Below are positions 6,050 to 13,604 of a stretch of 16,939 nt of DNA, piece after piece. The stretch is from SHZI01 sp964371995 (lineage in GTDB: Bacteria > Pseudomonadota > Gammaproteobacteria > Steroidobacterales > GCA-2729495), in assembly GCA_964371995.1 (NCBI GenBank), contig CAYJPG010000062.1, positions 1 to 16,939 of the forward strand, given 5' to 3'. The notes beneath the pieces are model-generated. The model was given only the letters and a program-made list of their open reading frames with translations. It was not told the DNA's origin and made no database searches. The translations under genes were made by a program, and so were the position numbers. Every line of letters starts with the position of its first letter. The stretch's first letter is position 1.

Positions 6050-8563
6050 ATGTCACACCTTCAATGCAATTCGTTTGCGCGTATTTTTATTGCCGGCAGC
6101 CTGGCAGCCGTTTTTGCTGCACCGCTGCATGCGACGGTACTCGATGAAATCGTGGTGACCGCGCAGAAGCGCGAGCAGGACATCCAGGATGTCGGCATCT
6201 CGATCAGCGCCTTCACCGGCGACCAGATGCAGGCGCTCGGTATCAAGGAAAGCAGTGCCATTGCGGCCTTTGTGCCCGGCGTGCATACCAGCGGCGCGCT
6301 GGCCGGGCAGAACACGCAGTTCACGATCCGCGGCGTGACGCAGGCCGACTTCAACGATATCGTCGAGGCGCCGAACGCGGTGTACCTCGACGAAGGCTAC
6401 ATCGCCGTCGCCCAGGCACAGACCTTTGCGCTGTTCGACATCGACCGGGTGGAAGTCCTGAAGGGCCCGCAGGGCACCCTGTTCGGACGCAACGCCACGG
6501 GCGGCCTGGTGCAGTACATCAGCCGCAAGCCGACTTTCGACAAGGCTGAAGGCTATGCCGACGTCACCTACGGCATGTTCGATGCCAACTCCGATCCGAA
6601 TACGGTCCGCTTCGAAGGCGCTGTCGGCGGTCCGCTGAGCGACCGGGTGGCTGGCCGGGTGGCGATGCTCTACAACAACCAGGATCCCTGGCTGAAGAAC
6701 CTCTACGATCCGAATGGGCCATACGCCTTCGGTGCGGCGACCATCGGCACCGGTTCTGCCAACGATCCCGGCCCGGGTTCCGGTGCTGATCTGGCTGACG
6801 ACGACACGCTGGCCCTGCGCGGCATCCTGCAGTTTGATGCACGCGACGATCTGCGCTTCACGCTGTCCGGCAACTGGGCCCGCACCGACGTGTCTACAGC
6901 GCCATACCAGGCCAAGCCGGTCAGCCCTGTTTATAACGGCATGAATCCCGACCCGAACGTGCAGCTATCGCAGGGCGAGCTGATCAACGTGATCGATACG
7001 GCGCTGACCGACAGCCGCCGCAGCATCTGTGCCGATGGTTCGGACTGCGGCTCTGACCAGGACAACAACGGTTTTCCGGATGATTTCGACGGCAACAACA
7101 TCACCGATACCGCACGCGTCACCAATACCTTTGCGCTGAGCCCGGGTACCGACTTCTTCGGCTACCGTGACGCAGATGGCGACGGCCTGACCTTCAACAG
7201 CGATTTCGCCTTCAAGGACCAGGGCAATATCGATACCTGGGGTGTGGCCTTGCGGGCCGAGTACGACATCAGCGACAGCATATCGCTGACCTGGATCAGC
7301 GACTTCAAGGACTACGAGAAGCTGCTGTTTCTCGACGTCGATGCCGGTCCGGCGAACCAGTCGGTGAACTACGCAGCGGTGGATGCCACCAGCTTCACGC
7401 AGGAGCTGCGCCTCAATGGCACCGCTGACCGGACCCGCTGGGTGGCCGGCTTCTACTATCTCAACATCGACAACGTGTCTGACAACGGACTGAAATTCCC
7501 GATCAACAGCGTGGTGCCCGACAGCCCCTATGATCTGGGTTCCGACGCCGACCTGCAGACCGATTCCTATTCGCTGTTTGGCCAGATCGAATACGACCTG
7601 AGGGACAACCTCACCCTGATCACCGGTTTGCGCCTGATCCGCGAAGACAAGGATTACGAGTTTTCGCAGAACATCTACGGCACCACCAATTCGAGCCAGA
7701 TCCACCAGGGGCCACCGATGATCATCGGGCCCACCTACCCGGGCGGTATACCCACACCCTTCACCGACAGCACCAGCGACAACCTCTGGGCCGGCAAGGT
7801 GCAGCTCGACTGGCGGGTCACCGACGACTGGCTGCTGTATGCCGGTGTGAACCGCGGCGTGAAAGCCGGCAGCTTCAATGCCCAGCTCGCTGGCGGTCTG
7901 GACGTGCCGACCAGCGCGATTCCCTACAAGGAAGAAATACTCTGGGCCTATGAGGCCGGCTTCAAGTCCACCTGGCTCGGCGGCACCACGCGCTTCAACG
8001 GCTCGGTCTTCTATTACGACTACCAGGACTACCAGTCCTTCCTGTTCACCGGTGTCGGTGGTGTGGTGATCAATGCCGATGCCACCAACGTCGGCATGGA
8101 GCTTGAACTGCAGACCTCACCGATCGAGGGCCTCGACATCATGCTGAGTGGTTCGTGGTTCAACGCCGAGGTCAAAGACGTGCCGCTGCGCGTCGATGGT
8201 CCGATCGTCGCCGATGTCGAGCCGACCTACGCGCCGGAGATGCAGTTCGCTGGCCTGGCGCGCTACGAATGGCCGGTGTTCGGTGGTTTCGCCTCTGTGC
8301 AGGGCGACTTCAGCTACTCGGATGAGTTTTATTACAACCTGCGCAACTTCGATGCCGACAAGTTCGACAGCTACACGCTGGTCAATGCACTGGTCGGCTG
8401 GCGTACCGATGACGGCCGATGGTCCGGCAACCTCGGTGTCCGCAACCTGACCGATGAACGGGCCGGCAACCAGGGCTTCGACCTGGCCACGCTGTGCGGT
8501 TGCAACGAGGTTTCGTATCAGCCGCCGCGCTGGTACGGACTCAACCTGAAGTACAAGTTCTAG
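6050..8563 (+). CDS. TonB-dependent outer-membrane receptor
   Basis: This 837-aa protein has a signal peptide (FIAGSLAAVFAAPLHA, cleavage likely after A28) followed at once by a TonB box-like LDEIVVTAQ. The plug domain includes DIQDVGISISAF, FTIRGV, and VEVLKGPQGTLFGRNATGG near residues 134-152, the hallmark of the family. The rest is a beta-barrel with alternating aromatic strands, ending YGLNLKYKF with the terminal Phe needed for outer-membrane assembly. The CirA/FepA-like 'iron complex receptor' type is likely, but the ligand is unknown. Odd: two acidic insertions, residues 327-350 (Cys pair C327/C333 and a Asp/Asn/Gly-rich stretch) and 374-379 (DADGDG), look like calcium-binding loops. 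The start is supported by AGGGGG at 6038-6042. It is single-gene and convergent with the peptidase gene. Confidence 0.93.
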   Translation: MSHLQCNSFARIFIAGSLAAVFAAPLHATVLDEIVVTAQKREQDIQDVGISISAFTGDQMQALGIKESSAIAAFVPGVHTSGALAGQNTQFTIRGVTQADFNDIVEAPNAVYLDEGYIAVAQAQTFALFDIDRVEVLKGPQGTLFGRNATGGLVQYISRKPTFDKAEGYADVTYGMFDANSDPNTVRFEGAVGGPLSDRVAGRVAMLYNNQDPWLKNLYDPNGPYAFGAATIGTGSANDPGPGSGADLADDDTLALRGILQFDARDDLRFTLSGNWARTDVSTAPYQAKPVSPVYNGMNPDPNVQLSQGELINVIDTALTDSRRSICADGSDCGSDQDNNGFPDDFDGNNITDTARVTNTFALSPGTDFFGYRDADGDGLTFNSDFAFKDQGNIDTWGVALRAEYDISDSISLTWISDFKDYEKLLFLDVDAGPANQSVNYAAVDATSFTQELRLNGTADRTRWVAGFYYLNIDNVSDNGLKFPINSVVPDSPYDLGSDADLQTDSYSLFGQIEYDLRDNLTLITGLRLIREDKDYEFSQNIYGTTNSSQIHQGPPMIIGPTYPGGIPTPFTDSTSDNLWAGKVQLDWRVTDDWLLYAGVNRGVKAGSFNAQLAGGLDVPTSAIPYKEEILWAYEAGFKSTWLGGTTRFNGSVFYYDYQDYQSFLFTGVGGVVINADATNVGMELELQTSPIEGLDIMLSGSWFNAEVKDVPLRVDGPIVADVEPTYAPEMQFAGLARYEWPVFGGFASVQGDFSYSDEFYYNLRNFDADKFDSYTLVNALVGWRTDDGRWSGNLGVRNLTDERAGNQGFDLATLCGCNEVSYQPPRWYGLNLKYKF

Positions 8564-8568
8564 GCGAA

Positions 8569-9543
8569 TCAGTCACAGCGTTCCCCCGCGCTGGCGGGCC
8601 GGGCAGTCATCTGCCCGGCCCGTTCTGCTGTTTCCCGCACCGCCGGCGCGAGCGCCGGCTCCTTTTCAGCAAGCGCCAGTGCACGACGCGCATGGTCCTG
8701 CGCCTCGGCAGCACAGCCCCGGTCGATCAACAGGTTGGCGAGATTGTTGTGTGCGGCGAGATGGTCTGGCTGCAATTCAAGCAGGTGGCGATAGCTCGTC
8801 TGTGCGGCTTCAAGCCGCCCCGCCGCGTAGTCGCGGTTGGCGTTCGCGAACAGCACCAGCGGGTCGTCCGGCCAGCGATGCAGGGCGGCGGCGTAACTGG
8901 CATCGATGTCGGCAGTTGGCAGGTGGCTCTCGCTCGCGGCTACCGCGCGTATATAGCCGGCGGCAGTCGCCGTGGCGGGAATCCGGCCGGCCGGGGTGAT
9001 CGTCACGGCCCAGTTTTTTCCCGCCTGCCAGGTGCGGAGGAAGTACCACTCGCGTTCGAGATGGCGGCGTTCTTTTCCTGAGCGCAGCACGAGCACTTCG
9101 CGTGCCGGGTCGTAGCCGATTGCCACTGCGTAGTGCCAGCGCCGGATGCCGAGCGCGCCGAGATCCTGCAGCACCAGTACCGGGTTGCCGGCCTCGAGTT
9201 CGGTGCGCAAGGCGCTGAAGTCAGGCGCCAGCAGCAAGGGGATGCGGCCGTGGCGGCGCGCAGCGGCCAGCATTTCTATCTGCAGGCTGCCACGCTTTGC
9301 CGGGATATAGACCTCGGGCACGAGCTGTTCGGGTGTAGTGTCTACGCCGGTGGAGACCAGCATGGTGGCCAGCGCGGCGGGTCCGCACTGGTGGGTATCC
9401 TGGGGGAAGAAGGCGACGCTGGTCAGTTCGTGTTGCGGATTCTCCGGCAGTCGTGCCGGGCCGGTGACGCAGGCGGTGAGTGCGAGTGCACTCACCGCCG
9501 CGACCAGAGCAGGCTTAGACCTTCTTGAAGATGTCGGTGACAC
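8569..9543 (-). CDS. PA2778-family C39-like cysteine peptidase lipoprotein with TPR domain
   Basis: This 324-aa protein begins at GTG 9543. It has a lipoprotein signal RRSKPALVAAVSALALTAC with lipobox LTAC and lipidated C25. A C39-like papain-fold domain follows: Q52-C53-G in HQCGPAALATML and H137 in RRWHYAVAIGYD, with D145 as a possible third catalytic residue. The C-terminal part (about 215-300) carries two TPR-like helical repeats (YAAALHRWPDDPLVLFANAN and YRHLLELQPDHLAAHNNLAN). This matches the PA2778 family, which occurs next to PA2779-family genes, as here. Its start overlaps the 3' end of the PA2779-like gene by 29 bases. The substrate is unknown. The last codons contain the terminator-like hairpin of the convergent receptor gene. 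Confidence 0.88.
   Translation of the reverse strand: MSPTSSRRSKPALVAAVSALALTACVTGPARLPENPQHELTSVAFFPQDTHQCGPAALATMLVSTGVDTTPEQLVPEVYIPAKRGSLQIEMLAAARRHGRIPLLLAPDFSALRTELEAGNPVLVLQDLGALGIRRWHYAVAIGYDPAREVLVLRSGKERRHLEREWYFLRTWQAGKNWAVTITPAGRIPATATAAGYIRAVAASESHLPTADIDASYAAALHRWPDDPLVLFANANRDYAAGRLEAAQTSYRHLLELQPDHLAAHNNLANLLIDRGCAAEAQDHARRALALAEKEPALAPAVRETAERAGQMTARPASAGERCD
8595..8634 (+). terminator. Strong hairpin after the TonB receptor, inside the convergent gene
   Basis: A perfect 12-bp stem pairs 8595-8606 (CGGGCCGGGCAG) with 8611-8622 (CTGCCCGGCCCG), loop TCAT. TTCTGCTGTTT follows on +. It lies 32 bases after the receptor stop and can act as its terminator, though the T-tract is interrupted. 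It is also coding for the C-terminal region of the peptidase on the other strand. Confidence 0.45.
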
Positions 9544-9892
9544 CTACGATCTCGAGGATCAGCAGTACCACGAAGACGATGCCAATGACGGCGAGAAAGG
9601 CATCGCCGCCGGCCGGCAGCTGATCGAGCCTGTTGGTCATCAGGTTCAGCTCGGCATCATTCAGCGAGGCGATACGCTGGACGGCATCGGCCGGATTCAC
9701 ACCGAGCGCCACCAGCTGCGCCTGGACGTCAGCGCGCGACAGGGTGGACTCGATACGGGCGATCTGCCCGGCCCGGTCGGCAGCCGAAAGGTATTCCGGC
9801 GTGCCGATTACGCCGGCCGAGGCCGTGCTGTGCATACCGAAGCTGAGGAAACTTGCAGCCGTGATGGCGGCAATCATTTGCTTGAAGCGCAT
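9515..9892 (-). CDS. PA2779-family small membrane protein
   Basis: This 125-aa protein starts MRFKQMIAAITAASFLSFGM, a signal-peptide-like segment ending near ASA. A helical middle part (RAGQIARIESTLSRADVQAQ and AQLVALGVNPADAVQRIASL) and a C-terminal transmembrane segment FLAVIGIVFVVLLILEIVGV with basic tail FKKV follow. This is the PA2779 family layout. The ATG at 9892 is chosen over the longer frame because GGGAG lies 8 bases upstream and the signal peptide begins here. It is co-transcribed with the PA2778-like peptidase, whose start lies inside this gene. The conserved pairing suggests a joint envelope function, not yet known. Confidence 0.85.
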   Translation of the reverse strand: MRFKQMIAAITAASFLSFGMHSTASAGVIGTPEYLSAADRAGQIARIESTLSRADVQAQLVALGVNPADAVQRIASLNDAELNLMTNRLDQLPAGGDAFLAVIGIVFVVLLILEIVGVTDIFKKV

Positions 9893-9938
9893 GGAAAAAA
9901 CTCCCTTTGGAGGCAGACTGACAAAAAAACCCGCGGCC

Positions 9939-9944
9939 AGTATA
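9939..9944 (-). promoter_or_regulatory. Candidate -10 box for the PA2779-PA2778 pair
   Basis: On the minus strand TATACT lies about 46 bases upstream of the ATG at 9892. The -35 region at 17-base spacing (CTGATC) is a poor match. The leader between carries a run of seven T on this strand and then the Shine-Dalgarno GGGAG. Confidence 0.3.
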
Positions 9945-9988
9945 GCCTGTCCGACCGGCACGATCAGCCACGGCGGCGGGCCGAGTGC

Positions 9989-9997
9989 TGCTATGAT
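9989..9997 (+). promoter_or_regulatory. Candidate extended -10 promoter for pyrB
   Basis: TGCTATGAT (extended -10, TGn plus TATGAT at 9992-9997) lies 35 bases before the pyrB ATG at 10033. No clear -35 box is seen. The leader is short, and no attenuator hairpin with T-tract is visible in it. Confidence 0.4.
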
Positions 9998-10032
9998 TCT
10001 GGCCGGTCGAAATACTCAATAAAGTACCCCGC

Positions 10033-11049
10033 ATGCCGCTGACGCCTGTATCGCCGCCGCTGTTCCATGTCATCGACCCGCGCGTCTTCGATCGCGCCCA
10101 GCTTGACGACCTCTGCGACCTGACCAACCGGGTGCGCCTGCTGGCCAAGCATCCGGATGGCGCCCGCTTCCTGCTCGGCCTGCTGCCGGACCGGCGCGCG
10201 ATGCTGTACTTCGTGCAGCCCTCGACGCGGACCTTCCTGTCCTTCAGCAATGCCTGTCATGTGCTCGGTATCCGTACCAGCGAGATCCGCGACCCTTCCA
10301 CCTCTTCAGAGGTGAAGGGCGAGAGCTTCGAAGACAGCATCCGCACCTTCAGTTCCTATGTGGATGTCATCGTGATGCGCACCCCGGACTCCGGCAAGGC
10401 CGCGCGTGCCGCGACGCTGATGAACCGGATTCCACGGCCGGTGCCGATCATCAATGCCGGCAGCGGCCAGGACCAGCATCCGACCCAGGCGCTGCTCGAC
10501 ATCTACACCCTCGAGCGGAGCTTCGAGAACAATGGTGGCATCGATGGCAAGGTCATCGGCCTGATGGGCGATCTCAAGCGCGGCCGCACGGCTCGTTCGC
10601 TGTGCTACCTGATGAAGAACTACCGCGATGTGCGCCTGGTGATGATTGCGCCGCAGCAGTTCGCCATCGAGCCGGATATCAAGGAGCATCTGCGCGAGCA
10701 GGGCATCGCCTTTGTCGAGGACCTGTCGCTTGCAGAGGCGCTGCCGGAGCTCGATGCGATTTACGTCACGCGCATGCAGTCGGAGTGGGATACTGACGGC
10801 GAAACCGGGCAGGTGGACTACCGTGAATACAGCATCACGCTGGAGAACATCGGCGCGATGAAGGCGGATGCGGTCATCATGCATCCGCTGCCGCGCGGCC
10901 CGGAGATTCATCCCGCAGTAGACGACGATCCGCGTGCTGTCTACTGGCGCCAGGAGCGCAACGGCATGTGGATGCGTGCGGCGATCCTGCTCAAGCTGTT
11001 CCAGGCCGATGGCCTGGTCAGACGTTTTGACCTGTCTGTCCTGAAATAG
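10033..11049 (+). CDS. pyrB: Aspartate carbamoyltransferase catalytic chain
   Basis: This 338-aa enzyme condenses carbamoyl phosphate with L-aspartate in the committed step of pyrimidine synthesis (cytoplasm). The carbamoyl-phosphate loop PSTRT (S64-T65-R66-T67) is intact. So are the loop Lys K95 in SSEVKGES, the phosphate/carbamoyl-binding HPTQALLD (H149-P150-T151-Q152), and the late loop HPLPRG (284-289). An aspartate-type rather than ornithine-type enzyme is indicated by the SSEVKGES loop and by the final motif being HPLPRG, not the HCLP of ornithine transcarbamylases. No regulatory chain (pyrI) or pyrC follows in the window. A GST gene starts 29 bases downstream. The Shine-Dalgarno sequence is weak; the ATG at 10033 fits the expected N-terminus. 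Confidence 0.92.
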   Translation: MPLTPVSPPLFHVIDPRVFDRAQLDDLCDLTNRVRLLAKHPDGARFLLGLLPDRRAMLYFVQPSTRTFLSFSNACHVLGIRTSEIRDPSTSSEVKGESFEDSIRTFSSYVDVIVMRTPDSGKAARAATLMNRIPRPVPIINAGSGQDQHPTQALLDIYTLERSFENNGGIDGKVIGLMGDLKRGRTARSLCYLMKNYRDVRLVMIAPQQFAIEPDIKEHLREQGIAFVEDLSLAEALPELDAIYVTRMQSEWDTDGETGQVDYREYSITLENIGAMKADAVIMHPLPRGPEIHPAVDDDPRAVYWRQERNGMWMRAAILLKLFQADGLVRRFDLSVLK

Positions 11050-11078
11050 AACAACCAACTCAAGCCGGAGAAAAAATC

Positions 11079-11741
11079 ATGATCAAGCTGTACGGTTCCA
11101 TCGCTTCTCCCTACGTTGCCCGCGTGGTGATGTACGCCAAACTCAAAGGTGTGGATCTGCCGCTCGCCGAACCGCCCGGTGGCATGAAGAGCCCCGGATA
11201 TCTCAAGCTCAATCCGATGGGCAAGATCCCGACCCTGGATGTAGACGGGCAGGGTATCGGTGAGTCCTCGATCATCTGTGAATATCTGGATGACGTTTAC
11301 CCGCAGAAGTCTGGCCTGCCGGCCGATCCGCTTGGTCGTGCGCGTTCGCGCCTGGTGGCGCGCATCGCCGATCTGTACCTCGCGCAGCATGTCGGTCCGC
11401 TGTTCCGGCAAATGAATCCCGAGAAGCGCGACCAGGCGGCAGTCGATGCCGCGGGCAAGGACATCGCCAAGGCTTTCGGCTATATCGAGCAGGTGATGGA
11501 CAGCGGTCCATTCTGCGCGGGCAAAGAGCCGACGCTCGGCGACTGCGCGCTGGGTACCATCACCAGCATGATGCATCAGGTCCTCGCTGCCGGTAACTTC
11601 GGTATCGCTGATCCGGTCGGCAGCGGTCGCCTCGCGACCTGGTGGAAAGCCGTGCAGGGCCACGCCGTGTGTGCCGCCGTGATCAGCGAACACGACACCG
11701 CCTTCGGTGGCTTCATCAAGATGATGGCCGGCAAAAAATAG
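11079..11741 (+). CDS. Glutathione S-transferase family protein
   Basis: This 220-aa protein has an N-terminal thioredoxin-fold GST domain: KLYGSIASPYVARVVMYAKLKG (Ser/Thr-rich active loop with S7/S10), the cis-Pro loop LNPMGKIPTLDVDG, and the glutathione gamma-glutamyl contact ESSIICEYLDD. The C-terminal all-helical domain includes FCAGKEPTLGDCALGTITSM, whose LGDCALG matches the N-capping 'S/T..D' motif region. GSTs conjugate glutathione to electrophiles or reduce peroxides; the substrate here is unknown. A good GGAG Shine-Dalgarno lies before the ATG at 11079. It probably shares the pyrB transcript (29-base gap). Confidence 0.9.
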   Translation: MIKLYGSIASPYVARVVMYAKLKGVDLPLAEPPGGMKSPGYLKLNPMGKIPTLDVDGQGIGESSIICEYLDDVYPQKSGLPADPLGRARSRLVARIADLYLAQHVGPLFRQMNPEKRDQAAVDAAGKDIAKAFGYIEQVMDSGPFCAGKEPTLGDCALGTITSMMHQVLAAGNFGIADPVGSGRLATWWKAVQGHAVCAAVISEHDTAFGGFIKMMAGKK

Positions 11742-11750
11742 GCAGGAGCG

Positions 11751-11775
11751 GTGGTAGGAGTCGCTCCTACCCACA
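11751..11775. repeat. Short palindrome between the GST gene and tRNA-Arg
   Basis: GGTAGGAG (11753-11760), loop TCG, CTCCTACC (11764-11771). The stem can be extended by GTG/CAC with one bulged base. There is no T-tract on either side. The form (short GTAGGAGC-type palindrome after a gene) recalls the REP-like extragenic palindromes of Pseudomonas and Xanthomonas. It may end or protect the GST mRNA. Confidence 0.4.
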
Positions 11776-11781
11776 AACCAT

Positions 11782-11858
11782 GCGCCCGTAGCTCAGCTGG
11801 ATAGAGCATCAGGCTTCGAACCTGAGGGTCGGGAGTTCGAATCTCTCCGGGCGCGCCA
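11782..11858 (+). tRNA. tRNA-Arg (anticodon TCG)
   Basis: This is a 77-base cloverleaf. The acceptor pairs GCGCCCG with CGGGCGC, discriminator G, encoded CCA. The D arm is GCTC/GAGC. The anticodon stem is TCAGG/CCTGA with loop CTTCGAA, so the anticodon is TCG (reads CGA). The T arm is GGGAG/CTCTC (one G-U) with loop TTCGAAT. Its 3' end is the likely integration site of the element to the right, whose recombinase frame runs antisense into it. Confidence 0.95.
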
Positions 11859-13436
11859 ATCAGGTATGAAACTGGGCACTTGAACGGTGCCCTTTTTCGT
11901 TCCGTCGATGGCACTTAGTAACTTCGCGTGGCTGCCTACGATCGTTGCGGTGCCGTCCGAGACGGTGATTTGGTCTACGAGGGTGTGAAGGTAGTCCTTG
12001 GCGAATGCCGAGGATCGATCCTGCAGCTTCGCCCGCATCACCCGGCTGAAGGCTTCGATCTGGCTTGGTAGCACTGCAGCGCTCGGCAGGTTCTGGACGC
12101 GCCGTAGGCCAGCGATCTCGATCAGCACGGCCTCACGCTGACTGCGTACGGTGTGCATGCGCCGCTCCAGCGTCTCATCCAGCGTTACGGTACCGCTCTC
12201 GATGGCGGCATAGAGCCGGTTCAGTGCCTCATCGGCGTTGCGCAGCTCGCCCTGGAGGCGACTCAGGTCGCGCCGATCATGCTGCTTGCGGCCTGTCAGC
12301 AGCTTGCGGATGGCCTTCAGGATCACCGCAAGCCGGTCGGGCGTCAGTACCTGCTCGCACAGCTGCTCCAGTACCAGGGCATCGACCTTCTCCGTAGGCA
12401 GGTTGCGGCTCGTACACAGGAGGCCGCCCTTGTTCACTCGGGTCGTGCACTTGTAGTAGCGATAGGTGCCGCTCTTGCCAGTGGTCAGCGTCATCGCCCC
12501 ACCACAGTCCCCACACCGCAGCAGGCCGGTGAGCAAGGTCGGTGATGCCAGCCGGCGCGGCGGGGTCGCAGCTGGCGCTCGCGACTCCCGCCGCTGCCTC
12601 ACCCGTTCAAAGGTCTCTTGATCCACGATGGCCGGGATTGCGGTGCGGATCCACTCGGAGGGCGGGCGCCTCTTGTGCGTCTTGGAGTCGATCACGTTAA
12701 ACAGGGCTTCGCCCATATAGGTCCGACTGGACAGGATCTTGTGCACCTTCTGGATGCCCCACGCCTTGCCACGCATGGTCTGGCCGCACTCGTTCAGGTG
12801 CTTCGCAATCTCTTTGATGCCCAGCGAGCAGCCTTCATGACCGCGCAGGTAGAGGCTATAGATGCGTCGCACGATGGCCGCTTCGCCCTCGTGCAGGGCC
12901 AGCTGCTTCTTACGTCGGCCACGATTACCGAGCCGTTCAGTCTCGACAGCCTGATAGCCAAAGGGTGGCTTGGAGCCGTTGAAGTAACCCTGCCGGGCGT
13001 TCTCCTTCATGGCCCGCGCCGTGTGCTTCGCGTTCTCCTTGCTCTGGTACTCGTCAAACAGCCCGAACAGGCCTCGGGTTATCTCTCCGGCCGGGTCGTC
13101 GCTGATGGGCTGTGTAATCGAAACCAGTGCAACGCCATGCTTTTGCAGCTTGCGCTGGTACACGCCCGAAGCAATGTGATCGCGGAAGAAGCGCGACAGG
13201 CTGTGCACGATGATGGATTCGTAGGGGGCGGGTGTCAGCAGGGCATCAGCTATCAGCTGCTGGAAGACCGGCCGCGTGTCATCTGTGGCCGAAGCACCCG
13301 GCTCGATGTACTCCTGAGCAACCAGCAACCCTTGTGCCTGGCACCAGTCACGCATCTGGCGCAGTTGGTCAGGTATCGAGAGGTCTTGTTCAGCCTGCCG
13401 GGTTGTTGAGACGCGGGCGTAGAGCGCTACAGCCAT
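11793..13436 (-). CDS. Large serine recombinase (resolvase, recombinase and zinc-ribbon domains)
   Basis: This 547-aa protein has catalytic Ser S10 in ALYARVSTTRQ, with the arginines R8, R82 and R85 (SLSRFFRD) of the resolvase active site. The 'recombinase' DNA-binding domain covers about 155-285 (GSKPPFGYQAVE..., WGIQKVHKILSSRTYMGEAL). A zinc ribbon has C308, C311, C330 and C341. A coiled-coil stretch follows at about 385-450. This is the large serine recombinase plan used for directional integration and excision. Residues after about 526 are antisense tRNA-Arg (WRARRDSNSRPSGS), so the natural C-terminus is supplied by the integration site. The ATG at 13436 is chosen because the catalytic N-terminus starts there. 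The small upstream ORF overlaps the first 47 bases. Confidence 0.93.
   Translation of the reverse strand: MAVALYARVSTTRQAEQDLSIPDQLRQMRDWCQAQGLLVAQEYIEPGASATDDTRPVFQQLIADALLTPAPYESIIVHSLSRFFRDHIASGVYQRKLQKHGVALVSITQPISDDPAGEITRGLFGLFDEYQSKENAKHTARAMKENARQGYFNGSKPPFGYQAVETERLGNRGRRKKQLALHEGEAAIVRRIYSLYLRGHEGCSLGIKEIAKHLNECGQTMRGKAWGIQKVHKILSSRTYMGEALFNVIDSKTHKRRPPSEWIRTAIPAIVDQETFERVRQRRESRAPAATPPRRLASPTLLTGLLRCGDCGGAMTLTTGKSGTYRYYKCTTRVNKGGLLCTSRNLPTEKVDALVLEQLCEQVLTPDRLAVILKAIRKLLTGRKQHDRRDLSRLQGELRNADEALNRLYAAIESGTVTLDETLERRMHTVRSQREAVLIEIAGLRRVQNLPSAAVLPSQIEAFSRVMRAKLQDRSSAFAKDYLHTLVDQITVSDGTATIVGSHAKLLSAIDGTKKGTVQVPSFIPDWRARRDSNSRPSGSKPDALSS
11874..11897 (+). terminator. Rho-independent terminator after tRNA-Arg
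   Basis: The stem pairs GGGCAC (11874-11879) with GTGCCC (11887-11892), loop TTGAACG, then TTTTT (11893-11897). It starts 15 bases after the tRNA CCA. The same bases encode KKGTVQVP near the C-terminus of the serine recombinase on the other strand. Confidence 0.75.
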
Positions 13437-13602
13437 TATTGATCTCCGCTTGTTCTGGTTCTTCTTGCAGCATCAGCAGGTCGCGCAGGAGCTCTGCAGC
13501 GTAACGCTGCAGCAGTTCCGTTTCGGCATCGGACAGGGCATCCGGCGCAACGTCTTTTCGCCAGATTACCTCAACTCGTGGCGTGGCTGCCGCCCGTGGC
13601 AC
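13390..13602 (-). CDS. Small helical protein between rep and recombinase genes
   Basis: The frame of about 70 aa fills the 168-base gap between the Rep gene and the recombinase gene. It starts at GTG 13602 (or TTG 13608, which overlaps the TGA of rep). The central part VEVIWRKDVAPDALSDAETE and LLQRYAAELLRDLLMLQEE is acidic and helical; there is no signal peptide or membrane segment. I do not recognise the family. Its end overlaps the recombinase start, so the three genes appear translationally coupled. A partner or directionality factor of the recombinase is possible by position only. Confidence 0.55.
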   Translation of the reverse strand: MPRAAATPRVEVIWRKDVAPDALSDAETELLQRYAAELLRDLLMLQEEPEQAEINNGCSALRPRLNNPAG

Positions 13603-13604
13603 GG

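Noticed and set aside
6965..7705. A 246-aa minus-strand frame within the TonB receptor
   Set aside because: It is valine- and glycine-rich shadow coding with no start signal; the receptor frame is complete.
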